Positions 51,761 through 59,027 of a DNA stretch of 64,000 nucleotides are shown here, in pieces. The notes under the pieces were generated by a model, which was given only the letters and a program-made list of their open reading frames with translations, searched no databases and had not been told where the DNA came from. The position numbers were made by a program, and so were the translations under genes. How positions within the stretch are numbered: position 1 is the first letter of the stretch; each line of letters starts with the position of its first letter. The DNA comes from CAYTYZ01 sp964448465 (GTDB taxonomy: Bacteria > Patescibacteriota > Microgenomatia > UBA12405): assembly GCA_964448465.1 (NCBI GenBank), contig CAYUVY010000002.1, positions 1 through 64,000 of the forward strand, written 5' to 3'.

Positions 51761-52246
51761 TTATCTAACTAAATAAGGATATGTCCCTCGAGACCCAAAC
51801 CTATATCCATTGTTCCAGCTGAGCCTTCCCATGTTAAGCCGAAAGGTTTGATCAACCTCAGATCCGGCAGTACCAGTCCTAACATAGGCAGACTCTTGTC
51901 GTATCATAGCTGCTAAAGGAGGGCTGACTCGATGCCAACATTCACCTCTATCCATTTCTTCTACACGTAACTCATACTCAGCAAATAATGGTGCCGCGAT
52001 TTCTGGTACTCTTCGAAGCCCAGAACCAGCAGGAGGATCCGCAAAGTCGATTGCTCTAAGAAGTTTTTCGTCTTCTCTTGCAAGTACACCTTCGCGTTCT
52101 TTTTTTTGAACCAATTTGACTCTAGCCTCTTGTCTTCTTCTCGGTACAATGACGTTATAATATTGGATATCAGTTCCAAAGCGAAGTGACTCAGGGTCAC
52201 AATCGATATAGAATTTGGCGGGAAACAGTTCGGCAAGCTGTGTCAT
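51761..52246 (-). CDS. hypothetical 161-residue protein
   Basis: I do not recognise this soluble, Arg/Glu-rich protein. Visible parts are an N-terminal strand FPAKFYIDCDPESLRFG, a helical charged middle (RRRQEARVKLVQKKEREGVLAREDEKLLRAIDF), and an aromatic/Gly-rich C-terminus (RLSWNNGYRFGSRGTYPYLV). It is divergent from ppa. TATAAT on its strand ends 12 nt before the ATG. A different frame within it (51961-52236) is a shadow. Confidence 0.55.
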   Translation of the reverse strand: MTQLAELFPAKFYIDCDPESLRFGTDIQYYNVIVPRRRQEARVKLVQKKEREGVLAREDEKLLRAIDFADPPAGSGLRRVPEIAAPLFAEYELRVEEMDRGECWHRVSPPLAAMIRQESAYVRTGTAGSEVDQTFRLNMGRLSWNNGYRFGSRGTYPYLVR

Positions 52247-52299
52247 ATATTAATAATTATTATACATCGAACTCAAAAAAAGTCAATTTAACAAATATC

Positions 52300-52308
52300 T
52301 GCTACAAT
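52300..52308 (+). promoter_or_regulatory. extended -10 promoter of ppa, leaderless
   Basis: TGCTACAAT ends 7 nt before the ppa ATG, so the predicted start is at or next to the AUG. Confidence 0.6.
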
Positions 52309-52315
52309 TGCTTCT

Positions 52316-52891
52316 ATGCAAAACATGGCCTCACCTCTTTTTACCTTACCCACTCACCCTTCCAAAACCGAACCAGATATTTTAAACATGTTGGTGGAAA
52401 TCCCCAAGGGTAGTATTAACAAATATGAATATAAGGTTGATACCGGCATGCTTCACTTGGATCGCGTTTTATTTCAGCAAACCCCTTATCCTGTTGAATA
52501 CGGTTTAATTCCTCAAACCTGGGACGAAGATAACGATATGCTCGATATTATGTGCCTTGTCAGTTATCCCACCTTTCCTGGCTGTGTCCTCTCTGCTCGT
52601 GCGGTAGGAGTTATGTATTTTGAAGATGGGGGAGAGGTCGATGACAAAATTATTGCTGTCCCGGCCCACGATGTTCGTTTCAAAAACATTTTTGATATCA
52701 AAGACTTATCCGAACACACCAAAGACGAAATTAATTTCTTTTTTACCAACTACAAAAAACTTCAATTAAAATACAAACACAAAAATCCGGAAAAGCACGC
52801 TCCTATCGTCAAACATTGGGGCAATCTTGCCCATGCTAAAAAGGTTATTGTCAAAGCCCAAGAACGATACCACCAACACTTTCGCATATAA
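52316..52891 (+). CDS. ppa: Inorganic pyrophosphatase (family I)
   Basis: This 191-residue soluble enzyme hydrolyses pyrophosphate. It shows VEIPKGSINKYEYKVDTGMLHLDRVL, YPVEYGLIPQTW and the metal-binding signature DNDMLDI (usually DGDPLDV; Met replaces Pro), then ARAVGVMYFEDGGEVDDKIIAV and the C-terminal KHWGNLAHAKKVI. The ATG at 52316 is 7 nt after the -10 box. Confidence 0.93.
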   Translation: MQNMASPLFTLPTHPSKTEPDILNMLVEIPKGSINKYEYKVDTGMLHLDRVLFQQTPYPVEYGLIPQTWDEDNDMLDIMCLVSYPTFPGCVLSARAVGVMYFEDGGEVDDKIIAVPAHDVRFKNIFDIKDLSEHTKDEINFFFTNYKKLQLKYKHKNPEKHAPIVKHWGNLAHAKKVIVKAQERYHQHFRI

Positions 52892-52897
52892 TTATCT

Positions 52898-53593
52898 ATG
52901 CAAAAGTTTCCCATCCGTCTACTCTCCAAAACCCAATTAAGTCCCGATTGCTGGCAGTTTAATTACACCAAACCGGCCGATTTTTTTTACCAAGCCGGTC
53001 AATATGTTCTCTGGGAAATTCCCCATCTTTCCCCCGATAATCGTGGCACCAAAAGGCTGTTTACCATTGCCAGTGCCCCCAGAGAAAACCAAATAATCTT
53101 TATCAGTAAATTTTCCACCCCCAGTTCTACCTTCAAGCAAGCAATGCTAGTTCAAGATCTTGATGCCGAAAACCAAATCTCTGGTCCTTTGGGTGATTTC
53201 ACTCTGCCAGTAGACAAGACTATTCCCTTGGTATTCATAGCTTCTGGAGTGGGGTGTGCTTCTTTTCGGCCCTTGCTAGAGGAAGACCGTTCTCGCAGCA
53301 TTACCATGTTGTACGCAAACCAGTTTGCCGATAATTTCCCCCTACTAGATTATTTTCGCAACCAACCAATTAATTTTTTCCCTTTCCTAACTCGAGAAGA
53401 AAAGTCAGGTTTCCAGACTGGTTATTTTGCTCCTGATTTTTTTCAAAAAAATATCCCAAATCTTAATTCCTGTCTTTATTATCTCTGCGGTGGAGTAAAA
53501 ATGATTCAAACCACAGCCAAAATTCTTGCCGATATGGGAATAGACCCCAAAAAAATCAAAAGGGATATTTATACTGGCTACCTTGATGGTTAA
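52898..53593 (+). CDS. ferredoxin-NADP reductase-like flavoprotein
   Basis: The 231-residue protein has the two-domain FNR plan: an FAD-binding barrel with KRLFTIAS (the RxYS/T-type FAD motif) and a nucleotide-binding half with FIASGVGCASFRPLL, ending YLCGGVKMIQTTAKILADMGI (the family's C-G-P-x-x-M equivalent). It could pass electrons between NAD(P)H and a small carrier; partner and direction are unknown. It starts 6 nt after ppa, so it is probably cotranscribed. It ends in a stop overlap with the convergent cupredoxin gene. Confidence 0.8.
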   Translation: MQKFPIRLLSKTQLSPDCWQFNYTKPADFFYQAGQYVLWEIPHLSPDNRGTKRLFTIASAPRENQIIFISKFSTPSSTFKQAMLVQDLDAENQISGPLGDFTLPVDKTIPLVFIASGVGCASFRPLLEEDRSRSITMLYANQFADNFPLLDYFRNQPINFFPFLTREEKSGFQTGYFAPDFFQKNIPNLNSCLYYLCGGVKMIQTTAKILADMGIDPKKIKRDIYTGYLDG

Positions 53594-54039
53594 GGTTCAA
53601 TAACAATCGTACCCTTACTACTGGGCATCAAGTGATCATGATAAGTCCACATACCTACTTTACTTAAAATAAAACTAACTTCTTCTCCCGGTAGTACCAA
53701 CTTTTTACTATCTAACTCTGGGTAACTGGTGTGCAATGGATGCGGGTCCGCAGCAGGCCACAAATTAATTTTTGAGGAATTTACAAAAGTCACTTTATCC
53801 CCAGCTTTAATTGTAATTTTTTCTGGACTAAACTTTTCTCCATCAAACACAACTTTCGTTGAATTCTCCTGTAACGCCAAAGTAGGTGTAGTAGTCTTGT
53901 TCAAATTGGTTCCAGGTAAAGCAATTAAGGGTTTGTTGGATTTAGATAAGTTTACAGGTTTACCACTTAAGTACATCAACACAAAATATAAACCCAGTAC
54001 TGTCGTAATTGTCAAAAATATCTTTTTTAATAGTCCCAT
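53590..54039 (-). CDS. membrane-anchored cupredoxin
   Basis: The 149-residue protein has an N-terminal membrane span (about 5-22), a Thr-rich linker and a cupredoxin fold (FSPEKITIKAGDKVTFVNSSK). Candidate copper ligands are His in DPHPLHTSY and His in WTYHDHLMPS. The usual Cys ligand before them is replaced by Tyr (TYHDH), so this is not a classical blue-copper site. The ATG at 54039 follows TATAAT by 5 nt on its strand; an upstream TTG frame extends 2 codons. Its 3' end meets the flavin reductase gene. Confidence 0.75.
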   Translation of the reverse strand: MGLLKKIFLTITTVLGLYFVLMYLSGKPVNLSKSNKPLIALPGTNLNKTTTPTLALQENSTKVVFDGEKFSPEKITIKAGDKVTFVNSSKINLWPAADPHPLHTSYPELDSKKLVLPGEEVSFILSKVGMWTYHDHLMPSSKGTIVIEP

Positions 54040-54044
54040 ACCCA

Positions 54045-54050
54045 ATTATA
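54045..54050 (-). promoter_or_regulatory. -10 box of the cupredoxin gene, leaderless
   Basis: TATAAT on the minus strand ends 5 nt before the ATG at 54039. Confidence 0.55.
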
Positions 54051-54055
54051 CACTG

Positions 54056-55477
54056 TTACAAGCTAGCGATAAATAAACCATTAGTTAGTCCTTCTTTTCG
54101 CCAATGTGTCCCGTGAGTCACCAAGACAATTTCTCCCTTAAACAACATTTTTTCTTTAAGTAGTTGTTTTAAAACTTGTTCCGCTTTGACAAAGGCTCCA
54201 GCAGGAAACTTAGTATAAAACGGAGTAATTCCATAGGCCATGGTTAAACGGTTACAAGTTTCAGTCCTATCCGAAACAGCAATTATTGGTATATTTGTTC
54301 GATGTGCACTGATGGCCCTAGCAGTGGATCCCGTTTCTGTAAACACTACTACCGCATCTATTTTTGGGGGCAATTGTTCATCTAAAATTTTTACCCCAGC
54401 GTCTACTACCGATTCTGTAATAGTTCGCGTATGCGGGTTAACCAAAATTGGGGTGGCTTTTTTCTCATTATATTTAACAATTGCTGCCATTGTTTCTACT
54501 GCTTTTAATGGATATTTGCCCCCGGCCGTTTCCCCAGAAAGCATAACTGCATCTGTACCATCAAACACCGCGTTGGCTACATCCGTAGATTCTGCTCGTG
54601 TAGGTTTGGGGTTTCTTTGCATTGAGTCCAACATTTGAGTAGCAGTAATGACACTTTTTCTGTATTGTCGGCAAAGAGTAATTATTGTCTTTTGCCAATA
54701 GGCCAATTGTTCCATGGGAGTTTCCGTACCCAAGTCTCCTCTGGCCACCATAATCACATCAGCTTCAGCTACTAGCTCTTCCAAGTTATCCAGTGCTTTT
54801 TTACTTTCTAACTTTGCCACAATGGCCGTTTTTTCCATGCCTCGCACGTCCATGGCCCGCCTTAAGGCTTGGATATCTTCCTTGGTACGGCAAAAAGATA
54901 AAGCTACAAAATCCACTCCCAACTTGGATACCCCATCTAGCCTATCCAGATCATCTCTAGTTATGGACTTAATCGGTAAATCCTTGCCCACCACGTTCAC
55001 TCCCTTGTTAGAGTAAACATCATAGTCATCCATACTTTGGGCTATTAATTCTCGATCATTAACCAAATCTGTGACTTTAAATTCCAAGAATCCATCGTCA
55101 ATCATAAAAGAATCTCCCACATCCATGGCTTCAAAAAAGGCCTTGCGTGGCAGGGCAATTTGGGCACCCCTATCCTCCTGCATTTTATAAACTATTTTTA
55201 TTTGCTCACCCTTATACACCTTAAACGGCACATTGTTCCAAGTTTTCATCCTTAGCTCCGGTCCTTGTAAATCCACCAAAATCCCTACCGGTACTTCCAG
55301 CTCCTGCGCAACTTCTTTAACCAATTTAATTCTGTCTCCATGCCACTCTACCGTGGCGTGTTTCATATTAAATCTAAACACATTTACTCCTGCTAAAATC
55401 ATGTTTTTAATTATCGTAGGTGAATCGGAAACAGGCCCAATTGTCGCCACTATTTTAGTCAGTTTAGTATCTTTCAT
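54056..55477 (-). CDS. pyk: Pyruvate kinase
   Basis: The 473-residue glycolytic enzyme makes pyruvate and ATP from PEP and ADP. It shows KIVATIGPVSDSP, FRFNMKHA (usually FRxNxSH), ILVDLQGPELR, the active-site KLESKKALDNLEE with MVARGDLGTE, and SGETAGGKYPLKAVETM. The C-terminal domain (ARAISAHRTNIPIIAVSDRTETC) is present and the length is normal. A TAGAAT hexamer ends 7 nt before the ATG. Confidence 0.95.
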   Translation of the reverse strand: MKDTKLTKIVATIGPVSDSPTIIKNMILAGVNVFRFNMKHATVEWHGDRIKLVKEVAQELEVPVGILVDLQGPELRMKTWNNVPFKVYKGEQIKIVYKMQEDRGAQIALPRKAFFEAMDVGDSFMIDDGFLEFKVTDLVNDRELIAQSMDDYDVYSNKGVNVVGKDLPIKSITRDDLDRLDGVSKLGVDFVALSFCRTKEDIQALRRAMDVRGMEKTAIVAKLESKKALDNLEELVAEADVIMVARGDLGTETPMEQLAYWQKTIITLCRQYRKSVITATQMLDSMQRNPKPTRAESTDVANAVFDGTDAVMLSGETAGGKYPLKAVETMAAIVKYNEKKATPILVNPHTRTITESVVDAGVKILDEQLPPKIDAVVVFTETGSTARAISAHRTNIPIIAVSDRTETCNRLTMAYGITPFYTKFPAGAFVKAEQVLKQLLKEKMLFKGEIVLVTHGTHWRKEGLTNGLFIASL

Positions 55478-55497
55478 CTTCTTAATTCTACCCTATT

Positions 55498-56463
55498 CTA
55501 CAAAATCTTTTTAAATAACTTAGCCAATTTTACTTCACTGTGACGAAATCGCTTTTTCACCTCCTCTACAATAGCGATATCTTCTACCAACACCTTGTAG
55601 CTGTTGTTATTTTTGGAATTAAATAAGACAGGAAAAGAGTGATCAAGTTTGTAGTTGGTTAATGCAGCCAACATCAGTTTGCTATTAATTTTTTTTAAAT
55701 CAGGCATCAGAACCAAATCAAAAGGATCTTTGCCCAAGTATGCTTCAAAGGCTTGCACATATTTAAGCTCATCAAATCCGTGACTTTCATTAGGCATAGA
55801 CATAATATTTGTCATTAGAATCTTTTTGGCCTTACTTTTTTGATATGCAGCTTTAACTCCTTTAGGTAAAAAGTTTGCTATAACTGAACCGTACATACTT
55901 CCTGGACAAACAATAATTACATCAGAATCAAGAATCGAATTAATCGCGTTTTCGTTCGCTTTAACTTCTTTGGATAACCAAACTTTTTCAACTTTATTAT
56001 ATGAAAGGCGCAATTCGTCTAACAAATTTTCCCCAACATATATTCTTCCTGTTTGTACCTGAAAACATATTTGTGCTGGAGTCAAAGTAACTGGTATAAC
56101 TGTCCCGTGTAGCTTTGCACCCGTAAGGTGACAAAAAATATCATCAATATCTTCCAAATTTGTTTTTTCGCTTAAGAATTGAAAAAAAGCGTTGCCAAAG
56201 TTTCTTCCACGCCCATCTCGAAATCTAAGCATGTCCAACCACACATCTTTTTGTTGACTATCTGGCCACAATGAAACCAGCGATCGCCAATAATCTGATA
56301 GTGCCAAAGCTTGGCCTCTTTCATCGGTTCGTATGCGTCCAGTGTCTCCACCGTTGTCGAACGTAGTAACGATAGATTTAATATTTTTAAAACCTGCGGT
56401 AACTAAGGCCTCGTTAATCACCGGCATTCCCGACCCACCCCCAATAGTACAAATCTGTTTCAT
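55498..56463 (-). CDS. YvcK/CofD-like protein
   Basis: The 321-residue protein belongs to the family of gluconeogenesis factor YvcK and 2-phospho-lactate transferase CofD. It shows ICTIGGGSGMPVINEAL, TTFDNGGDTGRIRTDERGQA (the DxGGSTG-type motif), VIVCPGSMYGSVIANFL and the later FDLVLMPDLKKI. In Gram-positives YvcK binds UDP-sugars and controls cell-wall synthesis; CofD makes a deazaflavin cofactor. The first role is more likely since no F420 genes are seen. ATG 56463 is preferred over the TTG at 56466. Confidence 0.8.
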   Translation of the reverse strand: MKQICTIGGGSGMPVINEALVTAGFKNIKSIVTTFDNGGDTGRIRTDERGQALALSDYWRSLVSLWPDSQQKDVWLDMLRFRDGRGRNFGNAFFQFLSEKTNLEDIDDIFCHLTGAKLHGTVIPVTLTPAQICFQVQTGRIYVGENLLDELRLSYNKVEKVWLSKEVKANENAINSILDSDVIIVCPGSMYGSVIANFLPKGVKAAYQKSKAKKILMTNIMSMPNESHGFDELKYVQAFEAYLGKDPFDLVLMPDLKKINSKLMLAALTNYKLDHSFPVLFNSKNNNSYKVLVEDIAIVEEVKKRFRHSEVKLAKLFKKIL

Positions 56464-56540
56464 CAATACCTATCTTAGCAAATGCAATTTCCAACTCAAA
56501 ATGGTATGCTACCTAGAATCGTTATGAAAAAGCGGGCCTG

Positions 56541-56565
56541 CCCGCCGAAGCGTAGCGAAGGCGGG
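56541..56565. repeat. GC-rich palindrome fused to the tRNA 5' end
   Basis: CCCGCC (56541-56546) and GGCGGG (56560-56565) form a hairpin around a 13-nt loop. The 3' arm overlaps the first four bases of tRNA-Pro. Similar GC-rich palindromes at 8024 and 9327 suggest a dispersed family. A preceding GCGGGC (56532-56537) can compete for the CCCGC arm. Confidence 0.65.
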
Positions 56566-56635
56566 GATTGGCGCAATTGGCTAGCGCGCACGCATGGGGT
56601 GCGTGAGGTTGCAGGTTCGAATCCTGTATCTCCGA
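56562..56635 (+). tRNA. tRNA-Pro(GGG)
   Basis: The cloverleaf is complete. Acceptor CGGGGAT (56562-56568) pairs with ATCTCCG (56628-56634) with one G-T. The D arm is GCGC/GCGC, anticodon stem CACGC/GCGTG with loop ATGGGGT, anticodon GGG at 56596-56598, which reads CCC and CCT. The T arm is GCAGG/CCTGT around TTCGAAT. The discriminator is A at 56635 and CCA is not encoded (CAA follows). Discriminator A and anticodon GGG both match the T-box leader at 3630. Confidence 0.93.
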
Positions 56636-56696
56636 CAAAATTCATATTCTCACACATATTTACTGGGAAAATACCAACAGAATAATAAGTATTTAG

Positions 56697-56725
56697 TTGA
56701 AATTCAACTAAATTACATATATAAT
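56697..56725 (+). promoter_or_regulatory. promoter of the 56732 gene, leaderless
   Basis: TTGAAA (56697-56702), 17-nt spacer, TATAAT (56720-56725). The box ends 6 nt before the ATG at 56732, one of the clearest leaderless cases here. Confidence 0.75.
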
Positions 56726-56731
56726 ACTTAT

Positions 56732-57064
56732 ATGGCAATAAAAGAAACAGACCTCATCAAAGCAGTAATAGCTCGCCCAATCGGAATATTGGTATATCAG
56801 CACACTGATGGAATTGTTACACGCGTAGGTCAAGTTACAAGAGTTATCGAAGAAGGGGATGTCGACAGAAAACCTGTACATTTAAACGGAGAACCAGAGT
56901 TTGGACCCGAGACAAATCATAAATTAAAGTTTCACGTAGAATGGGGAGATACTAAAAAATCTGACGAAAACTATTGGGACTTAGGTTACTCTATCCGTGG
57001 ACGAGTTGTTTTCCCACAAAAAAGTGATTTTGACTCTAATACAAGCCTGGATGTAATTTGGTAA
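56732..57064 (+). CDS. hypothetical 110-residue protein
   Basis: I do not recognise this small soluble protein. It looks all-beta: TDLIKAVIARPIGILVYQ, GIVTRVGQVTRVIEEGD and HKLKFHVEWGDTKKS read as alternating strands, with a charged loop in the middle. No Cys motif or membrane span is present. A start at ATG 56732 agrees with the promoter geometry; a longer frame upstream runs through the tRNA and is rejected. It stands alone between tRNA-Pro and recA. Confidence 0.6.
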   Translation: MAIKETDLIKAVIARPIGILVYQHTDGIVTRVGQVTRVIEEGDVDRKPVHLNGEPEFGPETNHKLKFHVEWGDTKKSDENYWDLGYSIRGRVVFPQKSDFDSNTSLDVIW

Positions 57065-57120
57065 CATGTCTAGTTTTACTAGTTAGTAGCCTTGTTTCGT
57101 CTTTTCTTCGGTTTTGCCCC

Positions 57121-57149
57121 TTGACGACTGTTTCCTAACTTGTTATCAA
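57121..57149 (+). promoter_or_regulatory. recA promoter
   Basis: TTGACG (57121-57126), 17-nt spacer, TATCAA (57144-57149) with an upstream TG (extended -10). The predicted leader is about 27 nt. I see no clear LexA-type operator (neither GAAC-N4-GTTC nor CTG-N10-CAG) in the 118-bp gap. Confidence 0.6.
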
Positions 57150-57182
57150 TAAGTATTACTATTTTCAAACAAATTTAAGTGT

Positions 57183-58286
57183 ATGAAACATTCTGCAAAG
57201 AAAACTCCCGTTAGCAAAGTTAGTCAAACCGACAAGCCCTCCAATTTACAAGCCAACAAAATCGAAGCCATCAAAATGGCCATGGAGCAAATCCGCAAGG
57301 AATATGGCGAAGGCTCTATTATGAAACTTGGCCAACAAGACCATATGAAAGTCGAATGTATACCTACTGGTTGTCTACAGATCGATTTAGCCTTGGGTAT
57401 TGGTGGCTTTCCTCGTGGTCGCATCAGTGAAGTTTTTGGTCCCGAAGCCTCTGGTAAAACTACTCTTTGTCTCCATCTTATTGCTCAAGCCCAACGCATG
57501 GGCGGTACGGCTGCCTTTATCGATGCTGAACATGCTCTTGATCCGGAGCGCGCCAAAATTGTTGGTGTAGATATCGAAAATATGTTAATTTCCCAACCTG
57601 ACAACGGTGAGCAAGCCCTAGAAATTGTCGAAAAATTAGTTCACTCCAATGCTGTGGATGTTATCGTTATCGACTCAGTCGCTGCTCTTGTTCCGCGTGC
57701 CGAAATCGAAGGCGAAATGGGCGACTCCATGATGGGTGTGCAAGCCAGACTAATGTCCCAGGCCCTGCGCAAGTTAACTGGTGCCATCAGTAAATCCAAG
57801 GCTGTCGTCGTCTTTACCAACCAACTTCGCCAAAAAATTGGTGTCATGTTTGGCAACCCCGAAACCACTCCTGGTGGTTTAGCTTTGAAATTTTATTCCT
57901 CCGTGCGTGTGGATGTTCGCAAAATTGCCAACATCAAAACTAGTTCTGGCGAGTCCATTGGCTCCCAGCATCGTGCCCGTATTGTCAAAAACAAAGTCGC
58001 CGCTCCCTTTCGTGAAGCCGAGTTTGACATTATGAATACCGAAGGTATTTCCATTTACGGCGGCATCGTCGATCTGGCTGTCAATTACAATTTAATCAAC
58101 AAAGCTGGCGCCTTCTTCAAATACAAAGACGAAACTATCGGTCAAGGCCGCGAAGCTACCAAAACCTATCTTAAAGATCATCCCAAGGTTACCGACGAGT
58201 TGCGTGCTCAAATTATCCAACTAGCCAAGGCCCCCGTCGCAGCCAAGGCTCCAGCCTCGGATGATCAACCAGAATCAGACGATTAA
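57183..58286 (+). CDS. recA: Recombinase RecA
   Basis: The 367-residue strand-exchange ATPase has Walker A GPEASGKTT, Walker B VIVIDSVAALVPR, the L1 loop GEMGDSMMGVQARLMSQALRKL and the L2 loop NQLRQKIGVMFGNPETTPGG. The N-terminus has about 25 extra Lys/Ser-rich residues, and the C-terminus is short with an acidic end (SDDQPESDD). It overlaps recX by 26 nt. Confidence 0.97.
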   Translation: MKHSAKKTPVSKVSQTDKPSNLQANKIEAIKMAMEQIRKEYGEGSIMKLGQQDHMKVECIPTGCLQIDLALGIGGFPRGRISEVFGPEASGKTTLCLHLIAQAQRMGGTAAFIDAEHALDPERAKIVGVDIENMLISQPDNGEQALEIVEKLVHSNAVDVIVIDSVAALVPRAEIEGEMGDSMMGVQARLMSQALRKLTGAISKSKAVVVFTNQLRQKIGVMFGNPETTPGGLALKFYSSVRVDVRKIANIKTSSGESIGSQHRARIVKNKVAAPFREAEFDIMNTEGISIYGGIVDLAVNYNLINKAGAFFKYKDETIGQGREATKTYLKDHPKVTDELRAQIIQLAKAPVAAKAPASDDQPESDD

Positions 58287-58917
58287 GGCAATTGTTCCTC
58301 GTTTTGGCCAGATTTATCATCTCATTCTGGCCAGCAACCAAGTTTTGCCTCTACCATTGGCGTTAATAACTAAATTACACCTAAGTGTAGGCCAAAACTT
58401 ATCAGGCGAAGACTACGAAAAACTATCCCAGCAAAGCTTTCGCTTCTTACTCCGCGAATCTGCCTTGCGCTCTATTGGTATTTCTCCCCAAAACGAAACC
58501 AGTCTCAGGCGTAAATTAACTATCAAATCCCGGCTAATTCAAAATAAATATAAATATACCAACCTAGATTTATCCAGCGAAATTGATCACTTGCTTACTA
58601 ACCTAGCTGAGCAAAAATTGCTTTCCGCTACTAGTTATGCAAAGCACTTAGTCCAAAAAAACTCCAAGCGCTCTTTAACTTACCTAAACCAACTTTTACG
58701 CCACCAAGGACTTTCTCAGCAAGAGATCTACGGTACTCTAAAAACCGTCTCTCCAGGCCTTGAAACTGATAACTTAAAAAAACTACTTTTAAAAAAACTA
58801 CCCAGATTCCAAAATTTGCCCAAACTTAAACAAAAAGAGAAATTACTAGGTCTAGCCTATCGCAACGGTTTTCCCTTAAATTTGGCCAAAAGAATAGTTG
58901 ACGAATTGCTAAATTAA
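58261..58917 (+). CDS. recX: RecX-like regulatory protein
   Basis: The 218-residue protein is placed as RecX by position and by its helical repeats: FRFLLRESALRSIGISPQNETSLRRKLTIK, then a block with LSSEIDHLLTNLAEQKLLSATSYAKHLVQKNSKRS and LNQLLRHQGLSQQEIYGTL, the pattern of RecX three-helix repeats. RecX limits RecA filaments. The start overlaps recA by 26 nt, so translation is coupled. Confidence 0.8.
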   Translation: MINQNQTIKAIVPRFGQIYHLILASNQVLPLPLALITKLHLSVGQNLSGEDYEKLSQQSFRFLLRESALRSIGISPQNETSLRRKLTIKSRLIQNKYKYTNLDLSSEIDHLLTNLAEQKLLSATSYAKHLVQKNSKRSLTYLNQLLRHQGLSQQEIYGTLKTVSPGLETDNLKKLLLKKLPRFQNLPKLKQKEKLLGLAYRNGFPLNLAKRIVDELLN

Positions 58918-59017
58918 TCGTAGAATGAGCTGTTACTAATAAAAACTTGTAGCCAATTGTTTATATGTCTTTCTTTTCCCTGTTTCTAGACTAAACTCGT
59001 CTTTGCGCTACTAGTAT

Positions 59018-59023
59018 AGGAGG
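59018..59023 (+). promoter_or_regulatory. strong Shine-Dalgarno of rny
   Basis: AGGAGG lies 4 nt before the ATG at 59028. It is notable because most genes in the window lack such a site. The rest of the 110-bp gap shows no convincing promoter. Confidence 0.7.
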
Positions 59024-59027
59024 TCTT

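Noticed and set aside
56594..56731. Longer N-terminus for the 56732 protein
   Set aside because: The extension translates through the tRNA-Pro gene, and a near-perfect promoter sits just before ATG 56732.
57065..57182. LexA-type SOS operator before recA
   Set aside because: No convincing palindrome of known LexA type is visible in the 118-bp gap; only a sigma-70-like promoter.
58918..59027. Small RNA gene (SRP RNA or similar) before rny
   Set aside because: No conserved tetraloop or symmetric-loop motifs of SRP RNA and no terminator were seen; it looks like a plain 5' region.
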